Source: an uncultured Clostridia bacterium (GTDB lineage Bacteria; Bacillota; Clostridia; Saccharofermentanales; Saccharofermentanaceae). From it: DNA of 64,000 nucleotides. The position numbers and the translations under genes were made by a program. The DNA lies in assembly GCA_947303185.1 (NCBI GenBank), contig CAMYXF010000006.1:62001-126000 (forward strand). The letters run 5' to 3'. Below are positions 24,195 to 33,164 of this stretch, one piece after another. The notes below the pieces were generated by a model. The model was given only the letters and a program-made list of their open reading frames with translations, made no database searches and was not told the DNA's origin. Position 1 is the stretch's first letter. Each line of letters begins with the position of its first letter.

Positions 24195-25325
24195 ATGGAA
24201 CTACTGGTACTTGTAGGAATACTTTTCGTACTGTTCATAGCAGAGATAATCTACTATCGTATTCACGCGCTCGAAAATCTTCACCTCAAAGTCGAATTCT
24301 CCAAGGATGTCGCGCACTTCGGTGAAGACATCGAACTCATTGAGATCGCAGAGAACAAGAAAAGACTCCCTCTGCCCTTCATCATCCTCAAGTTCGAAGC
24401 GCCGCGCGAGATCAAGTTCTATGACATGGAAAACACGTCAACATCCGACCTGCTCTACCGCACGGACATGCTCACCATGAAAGCATTTTCCAAGCACACA
24501 CGCCGCATAAAAGCGCAGTGCACGAAGCGTGGTTACTATGTTTTCCCGAGAGTCGGAATCACAACTTCTGACCTGCTTCTTGTTGAGCGTTTCACCACAG
24601 AATTCCAGAACGAATCGCACCTCACAGTTCTTCCCGAAGTTCTCGATACAGAACTCATGCAGATGCTGACTTCAGTAACGCTGAGCGAGCTCCAGTGCAG
24701 AAGGACTCTTCTTACGGATCCGTTCACTCTTGCCGGCATCCGCGAATACGGACCCAACGATCCGATGAACATAATCAACTGGAAAGCGAGCGCAAGAACG
24801 GGCGAGCTGATGGTAAACCAGAATGCATCCACCTGCGCACAGAAGGTCCATATCTTCCTTAATCTCGAGTACTACAACACCAAGCATTCAACATCGCTTC
24901 TCGAGAAATCGATAAGCCTTGCATACACATATCTCATCGAACTCGCAGAGCTCGGAATCCCCGCATCTATATACACCAACGGCGCGGATGTCATATCGGG
25001 AGCACCCGTTATATCAGAGACTGATCTCGGCTCAGCTACGCTCAACGAGCGCGCAATAATGCTCGCCAGGATTGATCTGAAAAATCCTGCCCACCCTTTT
25101 GCCGAGACACTCGAGAAGTACATCCGGGCAACTGAAAGAGATGACTTCATCTTACTCATCTCACCCCAGTACAACGGAGATTTCAGACCGCTTCTTGCGG
25201 AGATCAAATCACGCCGTCCTTCTCTCTTCTGGCTCATGCCAAGCTACAGAATAACTCCTGACGCAGAGCCCGAACCCGAGATCGCTCCTTCTTACATGAG
25301 ATGGGAGGTGCGCGGAAATGACTGA
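24195..25325 (+). CDS. DUF58 family protein
   Basis: The 376-residue protein starts 2 nt after the MoxR stop, with no strong ribosome site of its own, which suggests translational coupling. The N-terminal helix (1-20) may anchor it. The DUF58 signature is clear: DPFTLAGIREYGPNDPMNII then NWKASARTGELMVNQ near residues 175-215, followed by a von Willebrand A-like region. Members work with the neighbouring MoxR ATPase, often in envelope or metal-cofactor assembly. Confidence 0.9.
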   Translation: MELLVLVGILFVLFIAEIIYYRIHALENLHLKVEFSKDVAHFGEDIELIEIAENKKRLPLPFIILKFEAPREIKFYDMENTSTSDLLYRTDMLTMKAFSKHTRRIKAQCTKRGYYVFPRVGITTSDLLLVERFTTEFQNESHLTVLPEVLDTELMQMLTSVTLSELQCRRTLLTDPFTLAGIREYGPNDPMNIINWKASARTGELMVNQNASTCAQKVHIFLNLEYYNTKHSTSLLEKSISLAYTYLIELAELGIPASIYTNGADVISGAPVISETDLGSATLNERAIMLARIDLKNPAHPFAETLEKYIRATERDDFILLISPQYNGDFRPLLAEIKSRRPSLFWLMPSYRITPDAEPEPEIAPSYMRWEVRGND

Positions 25326-26586
25326 CATAAGAGATATCAACTCCACACGCCAGACGACCAAAGACATTGAAGGAAACAACGTAATCACCGTGCGCGACAG
25401 CCTTCTTGCCGAGTGCCTGTTATCGATCATCATGGGCATCACCCTGCTCTCATGCCTGGTGGTATTAAGGAGCTACATAGACATCATCGACGTCAGCATG
25501 TATATGCAGTTCGTGCCGCTTCTGATGACTGTTGTTCACGTGCTTATCAGAAGGACCTCGATCAAATCGCAGTTCCTGATATTCATTCTTCACGTTGCAT
25601 CTGATGTGCTGTTCTTCTTTGCAGTCACCAGCATTCCTGTTCTTCAGTTCGGAAACAGCATTGCAGACAAGGTTTATCTTGGCGCGATTCTCATTGCATT
25701 TACACTGTTCTCACTGTTCTACAGGTTAAAGCCGGCGTTTACTGCCTCAGACCATGAATTCATAGTCTTCCCTGCAATAATCCACATAGTCTTTTACCTG
25801 CTTTATGTGGTCGCAGATCAGGAGAAGTATTCCCGCAACATAATCATCCACGCGGTAATAATCGCAGTGCTCTTTGTAGTCATGCGCCAGATTGCTGTTT
25901 TCGACGCCAAGTTCTATCATTCAATACACAAATCTTCCAAGCCGATGGCCCTTCTCAGAAAACAGAACTATAAAACGATAACAGGACTTCTGGCCATCAT
26001 CACGGTAGCTTTGCTTGCACTCACCGTATTCCCCATCGACTGGCTGTCAAACATTCTCCTGACAGGCATAAGAGTTATCGGCGGTTTCATTGTTTTCCTG
26101 ATCTCAGCAATAGCAAAGTTTTTCAAGGATGATTCCACGGTCACCATTCCGGTGCAGGTAGCTGAACTTTCAGAACAAGGGGGCGAGATAAATCCTTATC
26201 TTGAGATCTTCGGAAGAATGCTCGCATTTCTTTTCCTGACCGTCGTACTGATTCTCATCATTAACGCGGTCCGTATCCTTATCAGGAATGCTCCGAAATT
26301 CAAGAAAGAAGAAGTCGACGAATCAGGTGCTCTCACCGACACCATCGAAGACATCCGTCCCGAAAAGAGATCCTTCACGACAAAAGGCCTCAACTTCGGC
26401 ACAGGCCACGAACGCCGCATAAGAAAGCAGTTCTACGCCAAGACACGCAGAGCCATGAAGAAGGGCCTCCCCGTCTCAAATTCATCCACACCCGGCCAGA
26501 TTGAAAATGTCCTCCTCTCTAATGGTGACCGTGAGATCTCAGAGCTCAGACGTGAGTATGAGAAGGTGCGTTATAGTAAAAACTGA
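25318..26586 (+). CDS. Polytopic membrane protein of the MoxR-DUF58 operon
   Basis: The 422-residue protein overlaps the DUF58 gene by 8 nt and has GGGAGG inside it. It has about nine predicted transmembrane helices between residues 28 and 330 and a basic cytoplasmic tail of about 90 residues. Its position matches the transglutaminase-like/DUF4129 membrane protein often found third in such operons. I see no transglutaminase Cys-His-Asp triad, so only the membrane part is present. Confidence 0.75.
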   Translation: MTDIRDINSTRQTTKDIEGNNVITVRDSLLAECLLSIIMGITLLSCLVVLRSYIDIIDVSMYMQFVPLLMTVVHVLIRRTSIKSQFLIFILHVASDVLFFFAVTSIPVLQFGNSIADKVYLGAILIAFTLFSLFYRLKPAFTASDHEFIVFPAIIHIVFYLLYVVADQEKYSRNIIIHAVIIAVLFVVMRQIAVFDAKFYHSIHKSSKPMALLRKQNYKTITGLLAIITVALLALTVFPIDWLSNILLTGIRVIGGFIVFLISAIAKFFKDDSTVTIPVQVAELSEQGGEINPYLEIFGRMLAFLFLTVVLILIINAVRILIRNAPKFKKEEVDESGALTDTIEDIRPEKRSFTTKGLNFGTGHERRIRKQFYAKTRRAMKKGLPVSNSSTPGQIENVLLSNGDREISELRREYEKVRYSKN

Positions 26587-26591
26587 GAGGT

Positions 26592-26888
26592 TTACGTACC
26601 TATTTGAAGAAAGCTCTTTCCAGGTACGTAATCCTGTGCATGCATTACTTGCTGAAATACAAAAACTCCATTTGAGCAAGTAAAAATGTGGTGGAAATGA
26701 GCTTATATAGGCAAAGATTACTTGCTGAAAAAGCAAAACGATAATTCAGCAAGTAATAATTCGAAAATTCGGGTCTTTGAAGAACTTTTTTTACTTGCTG
26801 AAAACGGGAAATGTGAATTCAGCAAGTAAAATCCCGAAAACCTTGATCACGACAGACCTTTTACTTAAGAATCCATTTCAGTAAGTAA
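26592..26888. repeat. Array of five tandem hairpins (TTACTTGCTGAA family)
   Basis: Five inverted repeats occur about 50-75 bp apart in the 365-bp gap between convergent genes: 26592-26631 (TTACGTACCT / AGGTACGTAA), 26645-26683 (TTACTTGCT / AGCAAGTAA), 26718-26756 and 26791-26829 (both TTACTTGCTGAA / TTCAGCAAGTAA), and 26861-26888 (TTACTTA / TAAGTAA). Loops are 14-22 nt and A-rich. In the first and last copies both arms differ from the common stem yet still pair, so the structure rather than the sequence is kept. Confidence 0.85.
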
Positions 26889-26894
26889 TCCCAT

Positions 26895-26927
26895 GAAAAA
26901 GGGCGTCTCTACCGAGACACCCCGTTT
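26895..26927. terminator. Bidirectional terminator between convergent genes
   Basis: A stem of GGG-GTCTC / GAGAC-CCC (26901-26923) is flanked by AAAAA and TTTT. It serves the minus-strand permease gene ending at 26952 and may also stop the plus-strand operon. Confidence 0.7.
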
Positions 26928-26951
26928 TCAATTTCCCTTTTCTATTCCCTA

Positions 26952-29291
26952 TTACTCTGTGATGAGCGAATATGCGGATATCTTTTTGATTCTGCGTGAC
27001 AGGCCGTATACCATGAGGTAAGACGCTATCACACCGAAAACAATTACCAGTACCATCATCCAGGGAGCAGCTACCATGTTGCTCTTGGATACGCCGTAAG
27101 CGCTTAAGAGGACTGTCAGGAACGTATTTGAGTTCAGGATTCCTATTATGGCGCCTACACTCATTCCGAGGCAGATGGACGGCATCAGCGAGAGTGAGAG
27201 TTCTGTCCTGAGCTGTCTGCTCGTGAAGCCCAAAGCCTTCTTGATACCGAGTTCCTTCTGGCTCTTGATGATGATCGTCTTGATAAGGAGCATCATGGTA
27301 AGCCAGATGACTGCAAGAGATACTATGATAAGAACTATGCAGATAACTCTTGCGAGCATGATGGTCGGATCTGCGCCCTCAGCCAGAGCGGTGCAGTAGT
27401 CCACATACATAAGGAGTCTGTCACCAAAGACACTGTCAATGTTCTCGATTACTTTTGCAGACTTGGCAGGCGATGAACCCTCAACAATAAGGTACACCGA
27501 ATACTTGCTGCACTCGTGTCCGAGATGCGTTGTTCCGTCCTCGTTCATAAGAACTATCAGGCCGTAGTTATCGCTGCTCTGGGCATAACCCGTGACGGTA
27601 TATTCAAAACTATGGCCGGCAGTCTCAAGGACGATCATGTCGCCAATCATGATGTTCTGGCTCTCGGCTAATTTCTTTCCGACTGCAATCTCATCATCAT
27701 ATTTGGGAAGTCTTCCTTCGAGCATGTTGACGTTTGGAACCTGGTTCCAGTCTTCAGTAACGACTGCCAGAATATTGGTTCCTTCGCACGCTGCGTTGAA
27801 ATCGTCCTTCCACCATGCGTGTTCGACGTAAGGAAGATCCTCGATCTCAGAGATCGGGTTGTCATCATTGACCCTGACCAGAACATCTGCATAGCTGTCA
27901 CTTAACAGTGCCTGAAGGTTTTCGGGCTTGAATCCGACGTTATATCCGACAAACACGGCAATTGCCATACTTACTCCGATAGAGAACATAACAACCGTAA
28001 CAAGGATGTTCTGCTTCTTCGAAGCAAAGGAACTCTTCAATGCCATAAGCCATACGAGAGGTCCGCCTGTTGAATCCAACGGAACGACGTTTCTTTTGAA
28101 GCTGTGGCTCTTAAGTCCGAAGCGCAGTGCGATAACAGGATCCAATCCCTTGATCGAACTTGTTGACTTCAAAGCTACGAGGAATGATGATCCTACGATA
28201 ACGATTCCCGTAACCGCAAATGAGACCGGATCGAAAGGATGATCCCAGGACATGTAAGCAACGGATCTCAAGAGAACTTCCAAAGGTGAGATTATCAGGT
28301 AGATCAATCCGGAACTTACAAGGAAGCCGATGCATGCCGTAATTACGAACTCAAGGATATGAGCTGTTCTGATCTGATGTGTTGTATATCCGAGTGCTTT
28401 CAATGCACCGATGTTTGTAATATTCTGCTCGATGCTGTTGGTTATTCTGAAGAAGATGACAACCAGAACAACGAGAGTGATGATTACCGCAAAAGCACAA
28501 AGGAATACAGATATGATGTTGATCATCTGTGTGTACAGGAGCTGGAACTCGTTGATGGAAATAACGCTTGAAGCAATCTGTCTGCTGTCAAACTCATTGC
28601 ACAGCTTGTTGTATTCCTCATTGACATCCACACCGTCAGCAAGCCTGATACCAATCTGATAGACCGGATAAACATCTCCTGAATTAAGCTCGGCCAAAGT
28701 AACCGGGTCAATATAGAACAGGTTATAAAGTGAGACACTTTCGTAGAAACCTGCAACAGTAAAGACCCTTTCCCTGCCGTTGATCTTCAGAGTGATCTCA
28801 TCGCCGGCTTTATATGCGCCTTTGAATATTTCCTGGTTATACAGTCTGGACATGTAGATCGGTTCATCCACGGGTCCTTCATAAAGATCGACAAACACAG
28901 GCTTATCAAGCGTGCCCCATTCTCCATAGGGCGCGTAATCGTAGGTGCCTGACACGTTTTCGAGCGCATCTTTTGAATCAGGATCGATATCATCTCTTAC
29001 AACTTCAGTAGCAAGCGTGATCGTAGGGACAAGCTCATAGAAATCCACTTCGGGCAAAGACGAGATGTAATCAAGGATCGCTCTTCTTTCCTCTTCATCA
29101 TAGGTTGCCATATACACCATGAGATCAGGTGAATGAAGCTCTTCGACCTTTCTCTCAAACTGCGAATTGTATCCGAGGATCAGCATGAGTCCCAGATGCA
29201 TGAGAAATGATGACAGGATGACGATCAGAAGGAAGCTGATCATATGGGACATGTCTTTGCGGAAATTGGCTTTAATCAGTTTTCCTAACAT
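26952..29291 (-). CDS. ABC transporter permease (FtsX/MacB family)
   Basis: The 779-residue permease has an N-terminal helix (about 18-40), a large outside domain, three helices around 260-370, a second FtsX unit starting near 415 with its own outside domain, and three C-terminal helices (about 655-770). The duplicated FtsX core matches permeases of the BceB/Vex/YknZ type with about 8-10 helices. It follows its ATPase gene by 3 nt. Such transporters export peptides or lipids, or release envelope-targeting antibiotics from their targets. Confidence 0.9.
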   Translation of the reverse strand: MLGKLIKANFRKDMSHMISFLLIVILSSFLMHLGLMLILGYNSQFERKVEELHSPDLMVYMATYDEEERRAILDYISSLPEVDFYELVPTITLATEVVRDDIDPDSKDALENVSGTYDYAPYGEWGTLDKPVFVDLYEGPVDEPIYMSRLYNQEIFKGAYKAGDEITLKINGRERVFTVAGFYESVSLYNLFYIDPVTLAELNSGDVYPVYQIGIRLADGVDVNEEYNKLCNEFDSRQIASSVISINEFQLLYTQMINIISVFLCAFAVIITLVVLVVIFFRITNSIEQNITNIGALKALGYTTHQIRTAHILEFVITACIGFLVSSGLIYLIISPLEVLLRSVAYMSWDHPFDPVSFAVTGIVIVGSSFLVALKSTSSIKGLDPVIALRFGLKSHSFKRNVVPLDSTGGPLVWLMALKSSFASKKQNILVTVVMFSIGVSMAIAVFVGYNVGFKPENLQALLSDSYADVLVRVNDDNPISEIEDLPYVEHAWWKDDFNAACEGTNILAVVTEDWNQVPNVNMLEGRLPKYDDEIAVGKKLAESQNIMIGDMIVLETAGHSFEYTVTGYAQSSDNYGLIVLMNEDGTTHLGHECSKYSVYLIVEGSSPAKSAKVIENIDSVFGDRLLMYVDYCTALAEGADPTIMLARVICIVLIIVSLAVIWLTMMLLIKTIIIKSQKELGIKKALGFTSRQLRTELSLSLMPSICLGMSVGAIIGILNSNTFLTVLLSAYGVSKSNMVAAPWMMVLVIVFGVIASYLMVYGLSRRIKKISAYSLITE

Positions 29292-29294
29292 TTC

Positions 29295-30056
29295 TTACCA
29301 TCCCATTTCAGTGAGGAAGTTGCGGAGCTTATCATGACGTTCACGGTCACCTGAGACATATGCGCCTAATTCGCATTCGCCGCTTATCGTACCGTCTTTC
29401 AAATATATGATCCTGTTTCCTCTTCTTGCGGATTTCATATCATGCGTAACCATAAGGATCGACTGGCCCTTGCGGTTTACATCCGTCAATACGTTCAATA
29501 CCTGGTCTGACGAAGAGCTGTTAAGAGCTCCCGTCGGCTCATCGGCAAATACCATATCCGGTGAGTTGATTATTGCGCGGACAATTCCCACTCTCTGGGC
29601 TTCACCGCCTGAGAGCTGGTTCGGGAACTTGTTCCACAGCTTGGGTTCGATACCGACCTGCTTGAGCAGCTCTCTTGCTTTGGCATTAAGCTGTCTCTTG
29701 TTCTGGCCTGTGAGAAGTCCTGCTGTAAGTACGTTATCCAGTACGCTCATGGAATCCATGAGATATACCTGCTGGAATACGAAACCGCAGTGCTTTCTTC
29801 TGAAGATGGCCAGCTGGTCGCTGTTAAATTCAGTAATACTTCTGTCTGAGAAATATACTTTTCCGAGGCTTGCCTTATCCATTCCGGAAAGGGCATAAAG
29901 AAGCGTTGATTTACCTGCACCGGATGATCCCATGATGACTGTAAAATCGCCTTCGTAGATCTCGGTGTCGAGATTCTTGATTACATGCTGCATTACGCCG
30001 CCCGAGGAAAAGCTCTTACACAGTTTCTCAGTTCTGATAATGCTTTTCTTAGGCAT
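29295..30056 (-). CDS. ABC transporter ATP-binding protein (LolD/MacB type)
   Basis: The 253-residue ATPase has Walker A GSSGAGKST (residues 43-51), a Q-loop (CGFVFQQVYLMDSM), the signature LSGGEAQRVGI, Walker B MVFADEPTGAL and the H-loop MVTHDM. The sequence after Walker B (EPTGALNSSSS) is typical of partners of FtsX-like permeases. Its start overlaps the upstream secreted-protein gene by 8 nt. It forms the energy-coupling part of the exporter. Confidence 0.95.
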   Translation of the reverse strand: MPKKSIIRTEKLCKSFSSGGVMQHVIKNLDTEIYEGDFTVIMGSSGAGKSTLLYALSGMDKASLGKVYFSDRSITEFNSDQLAIFRRKHCGFVFQQVYLMDSMSVLDNVLTAGLLTGQNKRQLNAKARELLKQVGIEPKLWNKFPNQLSGGEAQRVGIVRAIINSPDMVFADEPTGALNSSSSDQVLNVLTDVNRKGQSILMVTHDMKSARRGNRIIYLKDGTISGECELGAYVSGDRERHDKLRNFLTEMGW

Positions 30057-30963
30057 ACTTCTTTTCCCTTACCTTACGAATGATGTTTACTACTACGATG
30101 ATTACTACGATCGCACCAACGGCTGCAATTACATATGCCATATTAAATGCGGGAGCTTCCTCTGTTACAAGCTCTACCGGAGCAGGCTCTTCTACTGTGA
30201 GGTTCATTGTCTTTGTGATCTTGTAGGAATTGCCGTCAGCATCCTCATAAGTAACGTTTACCTTGATGTCTCCGCTGCCTACTTCTGTTCCCTTAAGAGA
30301 GAGGTCGACCGTTGTGTTATTGCCCTTTTCGAGAGTGCCGACAACTGTATCCGTATTATTGATCATGTCGCCTTCAACGGAAACTGCAACGTTGTATATA
30401 CCTGTCTTACCTGTGTTGTTAAGCTTCATCGAAAAGCTTGTCTTTGTATCGATCTCAATATCATTCTTTGTGAGCTTCATGTCTGATACGGAGAGCGAAG
30501 GTGTCTGGTAAATCGGAACAACGATCTCTGAAGAATCCTGATAATACATCTTCTCCATGTCTTCGAATTCATAGCTGAGCTGAATAGTATAGGGCTTGGG
30601 GTCAAGGTCTGATCTGGAAGCCATCTTGATCGTTACGTCGAACTCTTCTTCATCTTCAACTGAATCCACATAGTAAACGTTGGTTCCGTTTACGGGATAA
30701 ATGTTGTTGTCTTCACTTGTGAATGCGATCTTGATGTTGTAAAGGTGGGTATCTTCTGACTCGTTGATGAAGTGAACTGTTAAGTCGAACTCATCACCTG
30801 CGTTGATCTTATCCTTGCTGACTTCACTGCCTGTGACCATAAGCCTGGGTGTGTAATAAGCAGCGTAGACGTCGTTCTGAAGTGCTGTTACTCCTGAGAA
30901 GCCTACTGCCGCAATCGTTGCGCAGGCTGCTGTTGCCAATGCTTTTGTTAAGAGCGTTTTCAT
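30049..30963 (-). CDS. Secreted, membrane-anchored CARDB/COG1361-like protein
   Basis: The 304-residue protein has a signal peptide (cleaved near AYAAYY, about residue 35), two immunoglobulin-like repeats of about 100 residues with INAGDEFDLTVHFINESEDT and a second strand set starting LSVSDMKLTKNDIEIDTKTS, a short linker, and a C-terminal transmembrane helix (about 272-296) with a basic tail. Such CARDB/NPCBM-like S-layer repeats often accompany FtsX-type exporters. The overlap with the ATPase gene suggests it is a dedicated accessory or adaptor subunit of this exporter. Confidence 0.8.
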   Translation of the reverse strand: MKTLLTKALATAACATIAAVGFSGVTALQNDVYAAYYTPRLMVTGSEVSKDKINAGDEFDLTVHFINESEDTHLYNIKIAFTSEDNNIYPVNGTNVYYVDSVEDEEEFDVTIKMASRSDLDPKPYTIQLSYEFEDMEKMYYQDSSEIVVPIYQTPSLSVSDMKLTKNDIEIDTKTSFSMKLNNTGKTGIYNVAVSVEGDMINNTDTVVGTLEKGNNTTVDLSLKGTEVGSGDIKVNVTYEDADGNSYKITKTMNLTVEEPAPVELVTEEAPAFNMAYVIAAVGAIVVIIVVVNIIRKVREKKYA

Positions 30964-31063
30964 GATTTTTCTATCTCCGTTTCCATTTTATTGTGATACG
31001 GAAATTCTACAGAAAACAACCTTAACTGACTTTGCGCCAACCTTAAGATAAGATTAATTTTCG

Positions 31064-32338
31064 TCAGGCGATCTTAAAATACAGGGTAACTCTGAGGCCC
31101 TTGTCGGCATTTGCGACCTCAAGCTCGCCTTCCATCTTTTCCATGAGTTCGTAAGCAATAGCAAGGCCTAAACCTGATCCGGGCTTGCCTTTGGCGTTCT
31201 CGCCTCTTCTAAATCTCTTGGTGATCATGGGAAGGTCGTCATTTGATACGCCGCCGCCTTCATCGGTAAAAGCCACCACAAGACAGTCATCTTCAATGTG
31301 TGATTCGAGATGGATCTTTGTGTCGGCATACTTATAGGAGTTAGAAATTATATTATTAATTACCTGTACAGTCCTTAACGGATCGCAGACGATGATGCAT
31401 TCTTCAACACGCGTATCGGAAACATAATCCAGATAATCCGCATCCTTAATGATCTTATCGAGTATGCTGCTTTCCTGCTCGGACAGGTCCACACTGAGCT
31501 CGTTAAGATCAGTCAGAGCCTCAGTAAAAAGGTCTGATACCATGATGTCTATGTTGTCGGCTTTGGCAACTATGGAACCTAATCTTTCCTTCGATTTAGC
31601 ATCTGTGCTCTGCGCTTCCAAAAGCTCGCCCAACGCCTTAATGGATGCGACCGGAGTCTTTATGTCGTGTGACAACTGGGATATGAGTTCCATCTTGCTT
31701 CGCTGCGCTTCGTATTCCTTCTGCTTAGCATCATTTAGCTCACTTCTCATGATGTCGAAACTTTCCGTAAAGCTTCCGAAGATATTGCCCCTGTCCATTT
31801 TCAAAGGCTTATCGAGATTGCCTGATGCTACGTCAGTTGCAAACTCTTTGAGCTTGTCGAAGGGCCTTACTATGTTCATGTAGACCCACAAAAGGAACAG
31901 CGAGATAATTACCGCTTCGATCGCAACGATAATGATGAATCTCTTAATATACGCCTTTTGCGTATTGGCCATCAGGGTCTTGAATTCATTGTTGATGAGG
32001 AGTTTTCCGACCACTTCGCCGTCTACCTTAATGTCTCTTATCGTGTATCTTTCGGTAGTCGCGCGGCCGAGATCTACGGGCATTCCGGACTCAGTCCTTA
32101 TAAGGATATTGCCGTTGTTGTCGATGACTTCATAACTGATCCCGTCTTTCTCCGGAACAAATGCTGCCTTCTTATTGCTTATGGAATCCCAGTCATCTGA
32201 GATCTCGTTAAGCAGTTCATTTATGACGGTGTTATCGAGATTATCGTTGGTCTGAAGCACGCTGCTGTTCAGCAAAACAACAGGAACCAGCAAAGTGATT
32301 GTCAGAAGAATGGCAAGTAAAACAAATCTCTGTTTCAT
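31064..32338 (-). CDS. Sensor histidine kinase
   Basis: The 424-residue kinase has two transmembrane helices (about 5-25 and 134-156) around an outside sensor of about 110 residues. A HAMP-like linker, the H-box SHDIKTPV (His224), N-box NNIISNSYKYAD, G1 FTDEGGG and G2 GSGLGLAI follow. All catalytic boxes are intact. Its ATG overlaps the response regulator stop by 1 nt. It probably senses an envelope or peptide signal and controls the exporter operon 100 nt downstream. Confidence 0.93.
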   Translation of the reverse strand: MKQRFVLLAILLTITLLVPVVLLNSSVLQTNDNLDNTVINELLNEISDDWDSISNKKAAFVPEKDGISYEVIDNNGNILIRTESGMPVDLGRATTERYTIRDIKVDGEVVGKLLINNEFKTLMANTQKAYIKRFIIIVAIEAVIISLFLLWVYMNIVRPFDKLKEFATDVASGNLDKPLKMDRGNIFGSFTESFDIMRSELNDAKQKEYEAQRSKMELISQLSHDIKTPVASIKALGELLEAQSTDAKSKERLGSIVAKADNIDIMVSDLFTEALTDLNELSVDLSEQESSILDKIIKDADYLDYVSDTRVEECIIVCDPLRTVQVINNIISNSYKYADTKIHLESHIEDDCLVVAFTDEGGGVSNDDLPMITKRFRRGENAKGKPGSGLGLAIAYELMEKMEGELEVANADKGLRVTLYFKIA

Positions 32339-33024
32339 TATCCTTCCGCCTTAAATAGATATCCTCTGCCTCGTGCCGTCTTAATGTATACAGGTTCGTT
32401 GGGATCGTCTTCAAGCTTTTCCCTTAAGTGTCTTATGTGCACGTTCAAAGTGCCGTCGGAAACAAAACTGTCATCCCAAACGTTATTGAAGATCTCTTCT
32501 TTATCGATGACCTTGTTTCTGTTATTCGCAAGATAAGTCAGGAGCTTATATTCCATGGCAGTAAGAGATACCTCGTTGCCGCCTTTATAAACTATGCCTG
32601 AGCCGATATCTATCTTTATGTCTCCGAAAACCAGGACGTCACCTGACTTCTTCCCGGTGTATTCGTATCTGTTAAGGACTGCCTTGACCTTCGCGAACAA
32701 AACATTGAGAGAATAGGGCTTTGTGATGTAATCGTCACCTCCGATATTCAAAGCGACGACCATGTCATCGTCTGAAGATCTGGCGCTTATGAAAAGGATC
32801 GGGCAGTCGATGGTCTCTCTTAAAGTTTTGCAAAGAGAAAAGCCTGATGCATCACCCAGATTGATATCAAGCAAAATAACTCCCGCTTCATTTTCCTTGA
32901 AAAACTCAAGAGCTTCGGAAGACGAGAGTACAAACTTGGAACTGATTCCCATCATGTTGAAATATTCAGACGTGGATTCAGCGAGTTCCTTTTCATCATC
33001 AATGATCAAAACACTATATCTCAT
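32338..33024 (-). CDS. OmpR/PhoB-family response regulator
   Basis: The 228-residue regulator has a receiver domain (acidic pair IIDDEKE, phospho-acceptor Asp in LLDINLGD, conserved Lys in YITKPYS) and a C-terminal winged helix with the usual end VYIKTARGRGYLFK. It is the first gene of the minus-strand unit regulator-kinase-accessory protein-ATPase-permease. The ribosome site before the ATG is weak. Confidence 0.95.
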   Translation of the reverse strand: MRYSVLIIDDEKELAESTSEYFNMMGISSKFVLSSSEALEFFKENEAGVILLDINLGDASGFSLCKTLRETIDCPILFISARSSDDDMVVALNIGGDDYITKPYSLNVLFAKVKAVLNRYEYTGKKSGDVLVFGDIKIDIGSGIVYKGGNEVSLTAMEYKLLTYLANNRNKVIDKEEIFNNVWDDSFVSDGTLNVHIRHLREKLEDDPNEPVYIKTARGRGYLFKAEG

Positions 33025-33091
33025 GGCAAAAGTATATCACTTTCGTTTTCCGACAAATAAAAAAATGCGTTTCCGTACAAATATAATGAAA

Positions 33092-33120
33092 TTGTCAAAC
33101 AAAAACCGCACTGTTTATAT
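33092..33120 (+). promoter_or_regulatory. Sigma-A-type promoter of the CDP-glycerol polymerase operon
   Basis: TTGTCA (33092-33097), a 17-bp spacer and TTATAT (33115-33120) lie about 45 nt before the ATG at 33165, in the divergent region next to the response regulator. Confidence 0.55.
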
Positions 33121-33164
33121 TTATACTATACTCATTAACATGTTAACAGGAATGCTTACTATAT

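Noticed and set aside
26592..26888. Possible CRISPR array
   Set aside because: Repeats are inverted pairs with unequal spacing and short A-rich loops, there are no unique spacers of constant length and no cas genes.
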